Origin: Hydrogenophaga sp.
Lineage (GTDB): Bacteria; Pseudomonadota; Gammaproteobacteria; Burkholderiales; Burkholderiaceae_C
NCBI RefSeq assembly: GCF_018780075.1
Contig: NZ_JADMKB010000037.1
Coordinates: 62,001-126,000 of the forward strand
DNA: 64,000 nucleotides
Reading direction: 5' to 3'
Shown: positions 46,087 to 55,265 of the stretch, piece by piece
Position numbering within the stretch: position 1 is the stretch's first letter
Layout of the letters: every line of letters begins with the position of its first letter
The notes under the pieces: generated by a model
What the model was told of the DNA's origin: nothing
The model's input: the letters and a program-made list of their open reading frames with translations, nothing else
The model's database searches: none
Translations under genes and position numbers: made by a program

Positions 46087-46190
46087 GGCTCGGTAGGGCA
46101 TGGCGCTCTGCGCAGCGAAGTAAAGGAGGAGGCACGGCGCAGCCAAGCCGGGGGACATGAGCGGAGCAGAGCGCCATGCCCTACCGAGCC
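46087..46190. repeat. Large palindrome element B (25-bp perfect stem, 54-nt loop)
   Basis: Arms 46087-46111 and 46166-46190, perfectly complementary over 25 bp, stem unrelated to A (contains GGTAGGGCATGGCGCTC). The loop reverse complement begins TCCGCTCATGTCCCCCGG and ends CTCCTCCTTTACTTCGCTGC, matching loop A in inverted orientation. A 12-bp palindrome ACCACATGTGGT abuts its left arm. Confidence 0.92.
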
Positions 46191-46245
46191 CGCGAGAAAG
46201 ATGAGCGAAACCTGAACCAGCCAAACAAGACAGAGGACGACAAAG

Positions 46246-47976
46246 ATGCAGCACAACACATACAAAGAAGCAGCCCACACCAACAGCTACGAGTTCACCC
46301 AGGGCAGCGGCTACGTGCTGCCCGAATACCCCTTCGTCCCGCCACCCGAACTCAGCAGCGAACAGACCACCAGACACCCGGTGGTCATCGTCGGCGGCGG
46401 CATCACCGGTCTCACCCTCGCCTGCTCGCTCTCGCGCCTCGGCGTGCAAGCCGTGCTGCTCGACGAAGACAACACCGTCGGCGTCAAAGGCGCCTCGTCG
46501 CGCGGCATCTGCTACACCCAGAAATCGCTCGAAATCTTCGAGCGCCTCGGCATCTTCGAGCGCATCGCGGCCAAAGGCATCCAGTGGAGCGTGGGCCGCA
46601 CCTTCGCCGGCGACGACGAGGTCTACAGCTTCGACCTGCGCCAGCAGGGCAACTTCCACCTCTCCAGCCAGCCCGCCTTCATCAACATCCAGCAGTTCTA
46701 CATCGAGGGCTACCTCGTGGACCGCATCCAGGCGCTGGGCGCGGTCGAGTTGCGCTGGCAAAACCGCCTCACCGCCTTCGAGCAGAACGACCAGTACGCC
46801 ACGCTCACCGTCGACACCCCCGCCGGCAGCTACCGCATCGAAGCCGAGCACGTGATCGACGCCACCGGCTCCAACAGCCCACTGCGCAAGTGGCTGCAGA
46901 TCCCCGCCGACACCAAGCGCGGCGACGACCGCTGGTGCATCGCCGACGTGCGCTTCACGAAACAGCCACCGGTCGAGCGCCACACCTGGGTCGAAGCCCC
47001 GTTCAACGAGAACCGCGCCGTCTGGCAGCACCTGATGGCCGACGACGTCTGGCGCATCGACTACCAGATGGCGCCCAACGCCGACCCCGAACACGTGAGC
47101 CGCGAAGACGTGGTGCGCGAGCGGCTGGCGCGCCAGTTCGGCCCCGACGCGGGTGTCGAGATCGTCTGGGTCGGTCCCTACGCCTACCGCAGCGAGTGCG
47201 TGCACCGCATGCGCGAGGGTCGCGTGTTCTTCATGGGCGACTCGGCCAAGGTCGTCAGCCCCTTTGGCGCGCGCGGCGGCAACACCGGCGTGTCCGACGC
47301 CGACAACCTGGCCTGGAAACTCGCCGCCGTGCTGCAGGGCAAGGCGCACCCCAGCCTGCTGGAGAGCTTCAACGACGAGCGGCTGGAGGCAGCCCGCGAG
47401 AACGTGCGCGTCACGCACCGCACCGCGCGTTTCCTGCGCCCGGCCGACGGAATCGAGCGTGTGTTCCGCCACGCCGTGATCGGCCTGGCCAAACAATTCC
47501 CCTTCGCGCGCCCCATGGTCAACACCGGCCGCATGGCCGTGGCCAACCCCTACAGCGGCTCCGGTGCCTGCACCTACGCCCACACAGACCGTGGCCGCAG
47601 CGCGGCCGGCCAGAGCGTGCAGAACGTGCGCTTCACCTGGGCCGACGGCGGCGAAGGCACGGTCAACCGCCTGCTCGACTGGGCGCATGGCGACCTGCTG
47701 CTGCTGGTGTTCGGCGACCAGCCCGCCGCGGCGCTGCAGCGGGTGCGCCGCCTGTGCGCCGACGCACCGCTGCGCGCGGTGCAGGTGGTGCCAACAGAGG
47801 GTCGCTCGCAGTGTGTGGAACACGTGCTCGACCCCAAGGGCCACCTGCAGGGCGCCTGCCATGTGTTCGGCCACGCCTGGGCGCTGGTGCGGCCCGACGG
47901 CTACCTGGCCGCCACCGGCGAGGCGGTGGACGGCCGGCTGGTCGCCGCCATCGAACGCTCACTCGGCCTGCGCTGA
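46246..47976 (+). CDS. Class A FAD-dependent aromatic hydroxylase
   Basis: 576 aa, PheA/TfdB-type flavoprotein monooxygenase. FAD motif VVIVGGGITGLTLACSLSRL (about residue 45), DG-like VIDATGSNSPLRKWL, GD motif RVFFMGDSAKVVSPFGARGG, then DNLAWKLAAVLQGKAHPSLL. A C-terminal thioredoxin-like domain (about 450-576: DLLLLVFGDQPAAALQRVRR, ALVRPDGYLAATGE) matches phenol hydroxylase-type proteins. Uses NAD(P)H and O2 to hydroxylate an aromatic ring; substrate unresolved. DUF2783 follows 16 nt downstream. Ribosome site GAGGA. Confidence 0.9.
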   Translation: MQHNTYKEAAHTNSYEFTQGSGYVLPEYPFVPPPELSSEQTTRHPVVIVGGGITGLTLACSLSRLGVQAVLLDEDNTVGVKGASSRGICYTQKSLEIFERLGIFERIAAKGIQWSVGRTFAGDDEVYSFDLRQQGNFHLSSQPAFINIQQFYIEGYLVDRIQALGAVELRWQNRLTAFEQNDQYATLTVDTPAGSYRIEAEHVIDATGSNSPLRKWLQIPADTKRGDDRWCIADVRFTKQPPVERHTWVEAPFNENRAVWQHLMADDVWRIDYQMAPNADPEHVSREDVVRERLARQFGPDAGVEIVWVGPYAYRSECVHRMREGRVFFMGDSAKVVSPFGARGGNTGVSDADNLAWKLAAVLQGKAHPSLLESFNDERLEAARENVRVTHRTARFLRPADGIERVFRHAVIGLAKQFPFARPMVNTGRMAVANPYSGSGACTYAHTDRGRSAAGQSVQNVRFTWADGGEGTVNRLLDWAHGDLLLLVFGDQPAAALQRVRRLCADAPLRAVQVVPTEGRSQCVEHVLDPKGHLQGACHVFGHAWALVRPDGYLAATGEAVDGRLVAAIERSLGLR

Positions 47977-47992
47977 ACCCATTGGACACACC

Positions 47993-48181
47993 ATGAAAAC
48001 CACCCCGAACCTCCAGGACGCCGATGGCTTCTACGAGCAGCTGCTCGACGCCCACCAGGGCCTGAGCCGCGAATCGTCCGAGCTGCTCAACGCCCGCCTG
48101 ATCCTGCTGCTGGCCAACCAGGTGGGCGACGCGCGCGTGCTTGCCGAGTGCATCGCCGCCGCCCGCCAGCCCCTCGAATAA
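47993..48181 (+). CDS. DUF2783 family small protein
   Basis: 62 aa. [20 protein letters not shown] then [20 protein letters not shown] and [14 protein letters not shown], an all-helical small protein. DUF2783 proteins usually sit beside FAD-dependent aromatic hydroxylases, as here (16 nt after the hydroxylase). Function unknown; perhaps an accessory to the enzyme. It is followed by a hairpin terminator before valS. Confidence 0.8.
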   Translation: MKTTPNLQDADGFYEQLLDAHQGLSRESSELLNARLILLLANQVGDARVLAECIAAARQPLE

Positions 48182-48208
48182 AATCAGGGACTTCCCGAGC
48201 TTTCCCTG

Positions 48209-48240
48209 ACGGCGCCCTGCGGGGCGCCGTTGCACTTTTT
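48209..48240 (+). terminator. Rho-independent terminator before valS
   Basis: ACGGCGCCC and GGGCGCCGT (48209-48217 with 48222-48230) form a 9-bp stem, followed by TGCACTTTTT. It ends the VOC/hydroxylase/DUF2783 transcription unit. Confidence 0.85.
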
Positions 48241-48252
48241 GCGCCCACCCCC

Positions 48253-51159
48253 ATGTCTGACACCCTGCTCCAACCCGGCCTGCAATCGCTCTCCAAATCG
48301 TTCGAGCCCGCCGCGCTCGAAGCCCACTGGGGGCCGGAGTGGGAGCAACGCGGCTACGGCGTGGCCGGTTTCCGGGGCACCTCCGCCCCCAGCGCCGAGG
48401 CCGCCGCGCAGGGCAAGAACTTCGCGATCCAGCTGCCGCCGCCCAACGTGACGGGCACGCTGCACATGGGCCACGCGTTCAACCAGACCATCATGGACTC
48501 GCTGACGCGCTACCACCGCATGAGCGGCTTCAACACCGCGTGGGTGCCCGGCACCGACCACGCCGGCATCGCCACGCAGATCGTGGTGGAGCGCCAGCTG
48601 CAGGAGCAGAAGCTCAGCCGCCACGACCTGGGCCGCAAGAATTTCGTCGCCAAGGTGTGGGAGTGGAAAGAGCAGAGTGGCAACACCATCACCACACAGA
48701 TGCGCCGCATGGGTGACAGCGTGGACTGGAGCCGCGAGTACTTCACCATGGACGACAAGCTGAGCAAGGTCGTCACCGACACCTTCGTGAAGCTGTACCA
48801 GCAGGGCCTGATCTACCGCGGCAAGCGGCTGGTGAACTGGGACCCGGTGCTGATGTCGGCCGTGTCGGACCTCGAAGTGGAGAGCGAGGAGGAAGACGGT
48901 TCGCTCTGGCACATCCGCTACCCCGTGGACGGCTCCACCGAGTCGCTGGTGGTCGCCACCACGCGCCCCGAGACCATGCTCGGTGACACCGCCGTGATGG
49001 TGCACCCGGAAGACGAACGCTACGCCCACCTGATCGGGAAGCAGGTCAAGCTGCCGATCACCGGCCGCCTCGTGCCCGTGATCGCCGACGCGTATGTGGA
49101 CAAGGCCTTCGGCACCGGCGTGGTCAAGGTCACACCGGCCCACGACCCGAACGACTACCAGGTGGGCCAGCGCCACGGCCTGGCCATGTTGACCATCTTC
49201 AGCCTGGAGGCCAAGGTGTCTGCCGCCGAAGCGTCTGACATCCCGACCGCCTACGTGAGCCTGGACCGCTTCGTCGCGCGCAAGCAGATCGTCGCCCAGC
49301 TGGAGGCCGAGGGCCTGCTGGTCGAGGTCAAGAAACACAAGCTCATGGTGCCGCGCTGCGCCCGCACCGGCCAGGTGATCGAGCCCATGCTGACCGACCA
49401 GTGGTTCGTGGCCATGACCTCCAAGGGCAATGAACACAACACCAGTGGTACCTCGATCGCCGACAAGGCCATTGCCGCCGTGCAGTCGGGCGAGGTGACG
49501 TTTGTGCCCGAGAACTGGGTCAACACCTACAACCAGTGGATGAACAACATCCAGGACTGGTGCATCAGCCGCCAGCTCTGGTGGGGCCACCAGATCCCGG
49601 CCTGGTACGACGAGCAGGGCCAGGTCTACGTGGCGCGTTGTCTCGAAGACGCCCAGGCCCAGGCCGGCGCCGGCAAGGTGCTGACACGCGACGAAGACGT
49701 GCTGGACACCTGGTACTCGTCGGCGCTGGTGCCGTTCAGCACCATGGGCTGGCCTGAACAAGGCGAGGCCGCCACCGACGACTACAACCTCTACCTGCCC
49801 AGCAGCGTGCTGGTCACCGGCTACGACATCATCTTCTTCTGGGTCGCCCGGATGATCATGATGACGACGCACTTCACCGGCCGCGTGCCGTTCAAGCACG
49901 TCTACATCCACGGCCTGGTGCGCGACGCGCAGGGTCAGAAGATGAGCAAGAGCGAAGGCAACGTGCTCGACCCGGTGGACCTGATCGACGGCATCTCGCT
50001 CGCGCCCCTGCTGGAGAAACGCACCATCGGCCTGCGCAAACCCGAGACCGCGCCCAAGGTGCGCAAGCAGACCGAAAAGGAGTTTCCTGAAGGCATTCCA
50101 GCCTACGGCGCCGACGCGCTGCGCTTCACCTTCGCCGCGCTGGCCTCGCTGGGCCGCAGCATCAACTTCGACAGCAAGCGCTGCGAGGGCTACCGCAACT
50201 TCTGCAACAAGCTCTGGAACGCCACCCGCTTCACGCTGATGAACTGTGAAGGCCAGGACTGCGGCCTGAAGGAGCACACCAAGGCCGACTGCGAAGTCGG
50301 TGGCCCGGCGCACGGCTACCTGAGTTTCAGCCAGGCCGATCGCTGGATCGTCTCCAAGCTGCAGCGCGTCGAGGCCGAGGTGGCCCAGGGCTTCGCCGAG
50401 TACCGCCTGGACAACGTGGCCAACACGGTCTACGACTTCGTCTGGAATGAGTTCTGCGACTGGTATCTGGAAATCGCCAAGGTGCAGATCAACACCGGCA
50501 ACGAAGCGCAGCAGCGCGCCACGCGCCGCACCCTGATCCGAACGCTGGAAACCATCCTGCGCCTGGCGCACCCGGTCATTCCCTTCATCACCGAAGAGCT
50601 GTGGCAAAAGGTCGCTCCCGTGGCCGGCCGTGCCGGTGCATCGGTCAGCATCGCCGCCTACCCGGTGAGCCAGCCCGAGCGCATCGACACCGAGGCCGAG
50701 GCCCATGTGGCCAAGCTCAAGAGCCTGGTGGACGCCTGCCGCACGCTGCGCGGCGAGATGAACGTGTCGCCGGCCACGCGCCTGCCGTTGTATGTGCTGG
50801 GCGACACGGCCTTCATGCAGGCCGCCGGGCCGGTGCTGCAGGCCCTCGCCAAGCTGAACGAAGTGAAGGTGTTTGACGACGAGGCCGCCTGGGCCGCTGC
50901 CGCGCAAGCCGCGCCCGTGGCGGTGGTGGGCGACGCCCGCCTCTGCCTGTTCATGGAAATCGACGTGGCCGCCGAGAAGGTCCGCCTGTCCAAGGAAGCC
51001 GCGCGCCTCGAAGGCGAGATCGTCAAGGCCAACGGCAAGCTGGGCAACGAGGCCTTCGTGGCCAAGGCGCCGGCGGCGGTGCTGGAGCAGGAAAGGAAAC
51101 GTTTGGCCGATTTCACGGCCACGCTGGCCAAGGTGCGCGAGCAGCTCGCGCGCCTGTGA
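48253..51159 (+). CDS. valS: Valyl-tRNA synthetase
   Basis: 968 aa class I synthetase. HIGH motif as [17 protein letters not shown] near residue 70; editing domain with [24 protein letters not shown] and [31 protein letters not shown]; anticodon domain with [17 protein letters not shown] [16 protein letters not shown]; and a C-terminal coiled coil ([20 protein letters not shown] ... [18 protein letters not shown]). The start is the ATG giving [19 protein letters not shown]; an earlier in-frame opening is the terminator and noncoding. Alone as a transcription unit. Confidence 0.97.
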   Translation: MSDTLLQPGLQSLSKSFEPAALEAHWGPEWEQRGYGVAGFRGTSAPSAEAAAQGKNFAIQLPPPNVTGTLHMGHAFNQTIMDSLTRYHRMSGFNTAWVPGTDHAGIATQIVVERQLQEQKLSRHDLGRKNFVAKVWEWKEQSGNTITTQMRRMGDSVDWSREYFTMDDKLSKVVTDTFVKLYQQGLIYRGKRLVNWDPVLMSAVSDLEVESEEEDGSLWHIRYPVDGSTESLVVATTRPETMLGDTAVMVHPEDERYAHLIGKQVKLPITGRLVPVIADAYVDKAFGTGVVKVTPAHDPNDYQVGQRHGLAMLTIFSLEAKVSAAEASDIPTAYVSLDRFVARKQIVAQLEAEGLLVEVKKHKLMVPRCARTGQVIEPMLTDQWFVAMTSKGNEHNTSGTSIADKAIAAVQSGEVTFVPENWVNTYNQWMNNIQDWCISRQLWWGHQIPAWYDEQGQVYVARCLEDAQAQAGAGKVLTRDEDVLDTWYSSALVPFSTMGWPEQGEAATDDYNLYLPSSVLVTGYDIIFFWVARMIMMTTHFTGRVPFKHVYIHGLVRDAQGQKMSKSEGNVLDPVDLIDGISLAPLLEKRTIGLRKPETAPKVRKQTEKEFPEGIPAYGADALRFTFAALASLGRSINFDSKRCEGYRNFCNKLWNATRFTLMNCEGQDCGLKEHTKADCEVGGPAHGYLSFSQADRWIVSKLQRVEAEVAQGFAEYRLDNVANTVYDFVWNEFCDWYLEIAKVQINTGNEAQQRATRRTLIRTLETILRLAHPVIPFITEELWQKVAPVAGRAGASVSIAAYPVSQPERIDTEAEAHVAKLKSLVDACRTLRGEMNVSPATRLPLYVLGDTAFMQAAGPVLQALAKLNEVKVFDDEAAWAAAAQAAPVAVVGDARLCLFMEIDVAAEKVRLSKEAARLEGEIVKANGKLGNEAFVAKAPAAVLEQERKRLADFTATLAKVREQLARL

Positions 51160-51178
51160 TCAGCCCGCGGGCGATGCC

Positions 51179-52228
51179 TCAGCGCGGGGCATCACCCGGG
51201 GCCATCGCGCTCCATTGAGAGGGCGTCTCGATCTGCGGCCACTCGGGATCGGGCGAGCTGTCCAGGCTGTCCAGCACCGAGAAGTCGCTCAGCGGCAACT
51301 CGCTCCGCACCACGGTGGGCGACAGCGATTCGTGGATGCGGTGCGCCACGTACCAGCTGGCGCGCAGCTTGGCTTCCCGGGTGTGCGAACCCAGGCGGGG
51401 CGTGAGGTGCAGGTTGGGGATGTCGTGCAACGGCGTGCCCGGCGCGGCCAGGCCCGGGTGGGCTCCGTCGAGCAGGCAGGCATCGATGCGCCCATCGGTC
51501 AGCGCGAGCGCCAGCGCCTCGGCATCGAACAGCGAACTGCGGCTCACGCCCACCCAGAGCTGCCCCGGCTTGCAATGGTTGAGCAGTCGCTCGTTGATCC
51601 AGCCGCGAAAACGCGAGGCGTAGACCACCTGCAATGAGATCGCGTCGGAACGGGCCAGCAAATCGGTGACGGAGGTGGGCTCAACGCCCAGCTTCTCCCA
51701 GATGGGCGCCGCGTGGTGCACCGCGGGGTCGTAACCCAGCAGGCGCACCCCCAGGCCTTTGAGCATGGGCGCCAGCGTGTGCGCCACGGGCGCCAGGCCG
51801 AGCAGGCCCACCGTGCTGCCCGCCAGCTCGCGCCCCATGCGCACCTGCGCCAGCTTGCGGCCCAGCAGCGCGCTCACCATGCCACGCCGGTACAGCATCA
51901 GGAGACCATAGAGCAGGTACTCCGCGTTGGAGCGGACGGTGGCGCTGCGCGCCTGCACCACCCGCACCTGCCGCCGGGCACACGCCTCCAAGTCGGTGTT
52001 GTCGCTGGAGATCTGCATGCGCGCGACCACCTTGAGCAGCGGCGCAAAGTCCAGAAACTCTCTGGACACCACCACATGGGGCGGCAGCACCAGCGCGCGT
52101 GTTTTGTAGACCTGCGCGCGCAAGGCCATCGGATCGTCTCCCAGCTCGGGGAGAACGGTCACTTCGTGCCGTTCCTGAAGCCAGCTCAGCGCTTCGGGAA
52201 CCAGCGGATCAATCAGCAGGACTTCCAT
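51179..52228 (-). CDS. D-2-hydroxyacid dehydrogenase-like protein, active site degenerate
   Basis: 349 aa with the fold of D-isomer-specific 2-hydroxyacid dehydrogenases (catalytic domain about 1-100 and 290-330; NAD domain about 100-290). The Rossmann loop VGLLGLAPVAHTLA departs from GxGxxG in its second and third Gly. The usual ARGxxVD is SRSSLFDAEAL (Arg kept), the usual VFEEP-type Glu is not visible in LLDGAHPG, and the catalytic His of TPHxxxxT is Arg in TPRLGSHT. It may bind a ligand but is unlikely to be a normal dehydrogenase. Convergent with valS. Confidence 0.8.
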   Translation of the reverse strand: MEVLLIDPLVPEALSWLQERHEVTVLPELGDDPMALRAQVYKTRALVLPPHVVVSREFLDFAPLLKVVARMQISSDNTDLEACARRQVRVVQARSATVRSNAEYLLYGLLMLYRRGMVSALLGRKLAQVRMGRELAGSTVGLLGLAPVAHTLAPMLKGLGVRLLGYDPAVHHAAPIWEKLGVEPTSVTDLLARSDAISLQVVYASRFRGWINERLLNHCKPGQLWVGVSRSSLFDAEALALALTDGRIDACLLDGAHPGLAAPGTPLHDIPNLHLTPRLGSHTREAKLRASWYVAHRIHESLSPTVVRSELPLSDFSVLDSLDSSPDPEWPQIETPSQWSAMAPGDAPR

Positions 52229-52282
52229 GGGGGTAAAGATCGGTGGCGATTGCGGCTCACCGCAACCCCCTGAACCGACGCT

Positions 52283-52510
52283 TCAGCGGCGTTTGAGCAC
52301 CGTGATGAAGTCGCTGCCCTCGGTGGCCTGCTCCAGCAACTCGTTGCCGGTCTGTTTGGCAAACGCCTGGAAGTCACGGACCGACCCGGCGTCGGTGGCA
52401 ATCACCTTCAGTGTCTGGCCGCTGGTCATGTCGGACAAAGCCTTCTTGGCCTTCAGAATGGGCAGCGGGCAGTTCAGGCCGCGGGCATCGAGTTCTCTGG
52501 TGGCGTTCAT
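52283..52510 (-). CDS. tusA: TusA/YedF-type sulfur carrier
   Basis: 75 aa. LDARGLNCPLPILKAKKALS carries the persulfide-forming Cys of TusA-family proteins (CPxP), followed by GQTLKVIATDAGSVRDFQAF. Small cytoplasmic sulfur-transfer protein used in tRNA thio-modification and molybdopterin or related sulfur relays. It lies 54 nt downstream of nothing in particular, between the hydroxyacid dehydrogenase-like and Nudix genes on the minus strand; no relay partner (tusBCDE) is present. Confidence 0.93.
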   Translation of the reverse strand: MNATRELDARGLNCPLPILKAKKALSDMTSGQTLKVIATDAGSVRDFQAFAKQTGNELLEQATEGSDFITVLKRR

Positions 52511-52597
52511 GGCGGTTTCCTGTAGATGGCAAATTTTAAGCGGGCCAGCCGCTGGTCCGTCAAAAATGTATCAATTGGTATGCGCCGCCATGCCGTG

Positions 52598-53125
52598 TCA
52601 GCTGGGCGGCAGTTCCATGAACTGCGGTTCGATGCCCAAGGAGCGCAACCAGTCGGCCATGGCGAGCCCGGTGCCCGCGGGCCAGCACTTGACCTGTTCG
52701 GGAGGCAGCAGCTTGTATTCGACCAGCTCGGGCGACAGCCGGATCTCGCCCTCGGCCAGTGCGTGGTAGGTGATGAGCACCTGGTTCATGCGCTGAAAAT
52801 CGTGCACGCCCACCAGGCGCAAGGCGGTGACGGTCAGCCCCGTCTCTTCGGCGATCTCACGCCGAATGCCCTCTTCCGGCGTCTCGCCCGCCTCCATGAA
52901 ACCGGTGATCAGGGCAAACATGCGGTTCTGCCAGGCCGCGTTGCGGGCCAGCAGCACCTTGTCGCCCACCTGCACGATGCCGGCCAGCACGGGTGTGGGG
53001 TTGTTCCAGTGCGTGAAGCCGCAGGCCGTGCAACGCAGGCGCTCCTTGTAACCGCCGTCTTCCTCGCTGCCGACGAGGGCCAGCGGTGTGGCGCAGCTGG
53101 GGCAGAAACGAAACTCCGCGCTCAT
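52598..53125 (-). CDS. Nudix hydrolase with zinc ribbon (NudC-like)
   Basis: 175 aa. N-terminal zinc ribbon FCPSCATPL ... LRCTACGFTHWNNPTP (four Cys, CxxC pairs), then a Nudix domain with the complete box GFMEAGETPEEGIRREIAEE (G x5 E x7 REUxEE). Zinc ribbon plus Nudix is the arrangement of NADH pyrophosphatase NudC, though it is shorter than NudC and lacks the SQPWPFP motif. It probably hydrolyses a nucleotide diphosphate derivative. Cytoplasmic, between tusA and cysM. Confidence 0.88.
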   Translation of the reverse strand: MSAEFRFCPSCATPLALVGSEEDGGYKERLRCTACGFTHWNNPTPVLAGIVQVGDKVLLARNAAWQNRMFALITGFMEAGETPEEGIRREIAEETGLTVTALRLVGVHDFQRMNQVLITYHALAEGEIRLSPELVEYKLLPPEQVKCWPAGTGLAMADWLRSLGIEPQFMELPPS

Positions 53126-53194
53126 CAGGCAACCTCCGCTCTTCGAGCTGCGGTGCGAGCTTGCTTGGGGCGGTCCGGCGCGGCGCTCATGCGG

Positions 53195-54097
53195 TCAAGC
53201 GGGGAAAACGCCGGTCGAGAGGTAGCGGTCGCCGCGGTCGCAGACGATGAAGGCGATGGTCGCGTTCTCGACCTGGCTCGCGATCTGCTGCGCCACCCAG
53301 CAGGCGCCCGCGGCCGAGATGCCGGCGAAGATGCCTTCTTCGCGCGCCAGCCGGCGGCACATCTCTTCCGCGTCGCTCTGGCTCACGAGCACCAGCTCGT
53401 CCACGCCGGAGGGATCGTAGATCTTGGGCAGGTACTCCTGCGGCCACTTGCGGATGCCGGGGATGCGCGAGCCCTCGCTGGGCTGCGCACCGACGATGCG
53501 GATCGCCGGGTTCTTCTCTTTCAGAAACCGCGAGACGCCGGTGATGGTGCCGGTGGTGCCCATGGCGCTCACGAAGTGCGTGATGCGCCCGCCGGTCTGC
53601 TCCCAGAGCTCGGGACCGGTGGTTTCATAGTGGATGCGCGGGTTGTCGGCGTTGGCGAACTGGTCGAGCACCCGGCCCTTGCCCTCTTTTTCCATCTTGT
53701 CGGCCAGGTCGCGCGCGTACTCCATGCCACCGCTCTTGGGTGTGAGGATCAGCTCGGCGCCGAACGCCTTCATGGTCTGGGCGCGTTCGATCGACAGGTC
53801 CTCCGGCATGATCAGCACCATGCGGTAGCCCTTGATGGCGGCGGCCATCGCCAGCGCGATGCCGGTGTTGCCCGAGGTGGCTTCGATCAGCGTGTCGCCG
53901 GGCTGGATCTCGCCGCGCTCCTGGGCGCGCTGGATCATCGAGAGCGCCGGGCGGTCCTTCACCGAGCCGGCCGGGTTGTTGCCTTCGAGCTTGCCCAGCA
54001 CCACATTGCCCCGTGCCTGGTGGTCGGCGGCGCCGATGCGCTGCAGCGCCACCAGTGGCGTGTGACCGATGGCATCTTCAATCGTCGGATAGTTCAT
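53195..54097 (-). CDS. cysM: Cysteine synthase B
   Basis: PLP enzyme making cysteine from O-acetylserine and sulfide (or thiosulfate). 300 aa. GHTPLVALQRI, EGNNPAGSVKDRPALSMI (PLP Lys in SVKDR), LIEATSGNTGIALAMAAA (substrate loop SGNTG), and SAMGTTGTITGVSRFL (phosphate-binding). The CysM-type N-terminus with EGNNPAGSVKDRPAL is in favour of CysM over CysK. The ATG for MNYPTIEDAIGHTPL was chosen; a GTG 9 nt upstream is less likely. The tRNA-Leu gene starts about 40 nt away on the other strand. Confidence 0.95.
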   Translation of the reverse strand: MNYPTIEDAIGHTPLVALQRIGAADHQARGNVVLGKLEGNNPAGSVKDRPALSMIQRAQERGEIQPGDTLIEATSGNTGIALAMAAAIKGYRMVLIMPEDLSIERAQTMKAFGAELILTPKSGGMEYARDLADKMEKEGKGRVLDQFANADNPRIHYETTGPELWEQTGGRITHFVSAMGTTGTITGVSRFLKEKNPAIRIVGAQPSEGSRIPGIRKWPQEYLPKIYDPSGVDELVLVSQSDAEEMCRRLAREEGIFAGISAAGACWVAQQIASQVENATIAFIVCDRGDRYLSTGVFPA

Positions 54098-54138
54098 GGG
54101 CGCCACTGTGCCATAATTTCGCGCTCCACACAGTCAAC

Positions 54139-54223
54139 GCCCGGGTGGTGAAATTGGTAGACGCAGGGGACTCAAAATCCCCCGCCGCAAGGCGTGCCGG
54201 TTCGATTCCGGCCCCGGGCACCA
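54139..54223 (+). tRNA. tRNA-Leu (anticodon CAA)
   Basis: 85 nt including CCA. Acceptor GCCCGGG pairs with CCCGGGC, followed by discriminator A and CCA. D arm GGTGAAATTGGTAGACG, anticodon loop CTCAAAA reads CAA (UUG codon), long variable arm, T arm GTTCGATTC. Class II shape fits leucine. Confidence 0.96.
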
Positions 54224-54228
54224 CAGAC

Positions 54229-54263
54229 AAGGCCGCACAGTTTTCGCTGTGCGGCCTTTTTTG
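54229..54263 (+). terminator. Terminator after tRNA-Leu
   Basis: AAGGCCGCACAG (54229-54240) with CTGTGCGGCCTT (54247-54258), 6-nt loop TTTTCG, then a T-run (TTTTTG). A canonical intrinsic terminator that can also serve the convergent AraC gene. Confidence 0.92.
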
Positions 54264-54275
54264 TTTGTCACGCGG

Positions 54276-55265
54276 TCAGTGGGGCAACCCCTCGCGTTGG
54301 CCGCGCTGACCGTGCTGGCGGCGCCAGGTGGCGGGCGGCTGCCCGAACTCGCGCCGGAAGGCACGGCTGAACGCGGTGTCGGTCTGGTAGCCGACCTCTT
54401 CGGCGATGTGCGCCAGGGGCGCGTTGCTGCGGCACAGCAGGTGGCTGGCCAGCAGCATGCGCCACTGCGCCAGGTAGTGCATGGGCGAACTGCCCACCAG
54501 TTGCTGAAACCGTTCGGCCAGCACCGAACGCGAGGTGTTGGCCGAACGCGCGAGGGTTTCCAGCGTCCAGGCCTGCGCGGGGGCGGCGTGGATCGCCTTG
54601 AGCGCGGCACCGACGACGCGGTCGTTCACGCCGGCCAGCCAGCCGGTGTGGCCGTCCGGGCTCGATGCTTCGTTCATGTAGATGCGCAGCACCTCGATGA
54701 ACAGCACTTCGGCCAGCTTGGCCAGCACGCCGGCGCCCCCCGGTCGTGGCGAGCGCGCTTCGGCCAGGGCATAACGCAGCGAGGCTTCGAGCCAGGTGCC
54801 GGCGTTGGAGCCGCGCACGTTGACGCGCAGCAGCGGGGGCAGGCCGCTCAGCAGCATGCGCGCCAGGCGGGCGTCACAGGCCAGGTAACCACAGACCAGC
54901 CGGCAACCCGCACCGCCGCCGCCATAGGCCAGCAGGCGCGGGCGCCGTGACAGCACCTCGTCGAGCCGCGCGCCCGATGCCGGCGCCAGGCCGGGCTCGG
55001 AGGCCATGCGGTGCGCGTGGCCCTGCGGAAACACCACGGCGTCGCCCGCGATCAGATGCACCGGCGGCTGGCCGTCGAGTTCGACCCAGCAGTCGCCCTC
55101 GGTGATCAGGTGGAAGATCACCACCCGCTCGGCGTGGGGCTCCAGCAAGGGCGCCGCAGCGTCGGCGTGGGGCGACTGGTAGCACCAGGGGGCGGTGAAG
55201 CGCCCGTGGATGAAGATCGCGCCGACCAGGCGCACCACCCGCAAGGTCTCGGACAGGGCGTCCAT
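54276..55265 (-). CDS. AraC-family transcriptional regulator with cupin domain
   Basis: 329 aa. N-terminal cupin_6-type sensor (about 10-190: VEL..., HLIAGDAVVFPQGHAHRMA) and a C-terminal AraC double helix-turn-helix (about 225-320: WTLETLARSANTSRSVLAER, then SHLLCRSNAPLAHIAEEVGY and QTDTAFSRAFRREFGQPPAT). It starts 1 nt inside the stop of the OsmC gene (TGATG), so the two are translated together. Likely controls the OsmC gene or the divergent methyltransferases; the effector is unknown. Confidence 0.92.
   Translation of the reverse strand: MDALSETLRVVRLVGAIFIHGRFTAPWCYQSPHADAAAPLLEPHAERVVIFHLITEGDCWVELDGQPPVHLIAGDAVVFPQGHAHRMASEPGLAPASGARLDEVLSRRPRLLAYGGGGAGCRLVCGYLACDARLARMLLSGLPPLLRVNVRGSNAGTWLEASLRYALAEARSPRPGGAGVLAKLAEVLFIEVLRIYMNEASSPDGHTGWLAGVNDRVVGAALKAIHAAPAQAWTLETLARSANTSRSVLAERFQQLVGSSPMHYLAQWRMLLASHLLCRSNAPLAHIAEEVGYQTDTAFSRAFRREFGQPPATWRRQHGQRGQREGLPH

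Noticed and set aside
45931-46190. Twin palindromes as an insertion sequence with a transposase
   Set aside because: The loops are under 60 nt and encode nothing; no transposase is nearby.
46072-47874. 600-codon minus-strand frame opposite the flavin hydroxylase
   Set aside because: No family motif and entirely antisense to a gene with FAD-binding motifs; it only reflects codon bias.
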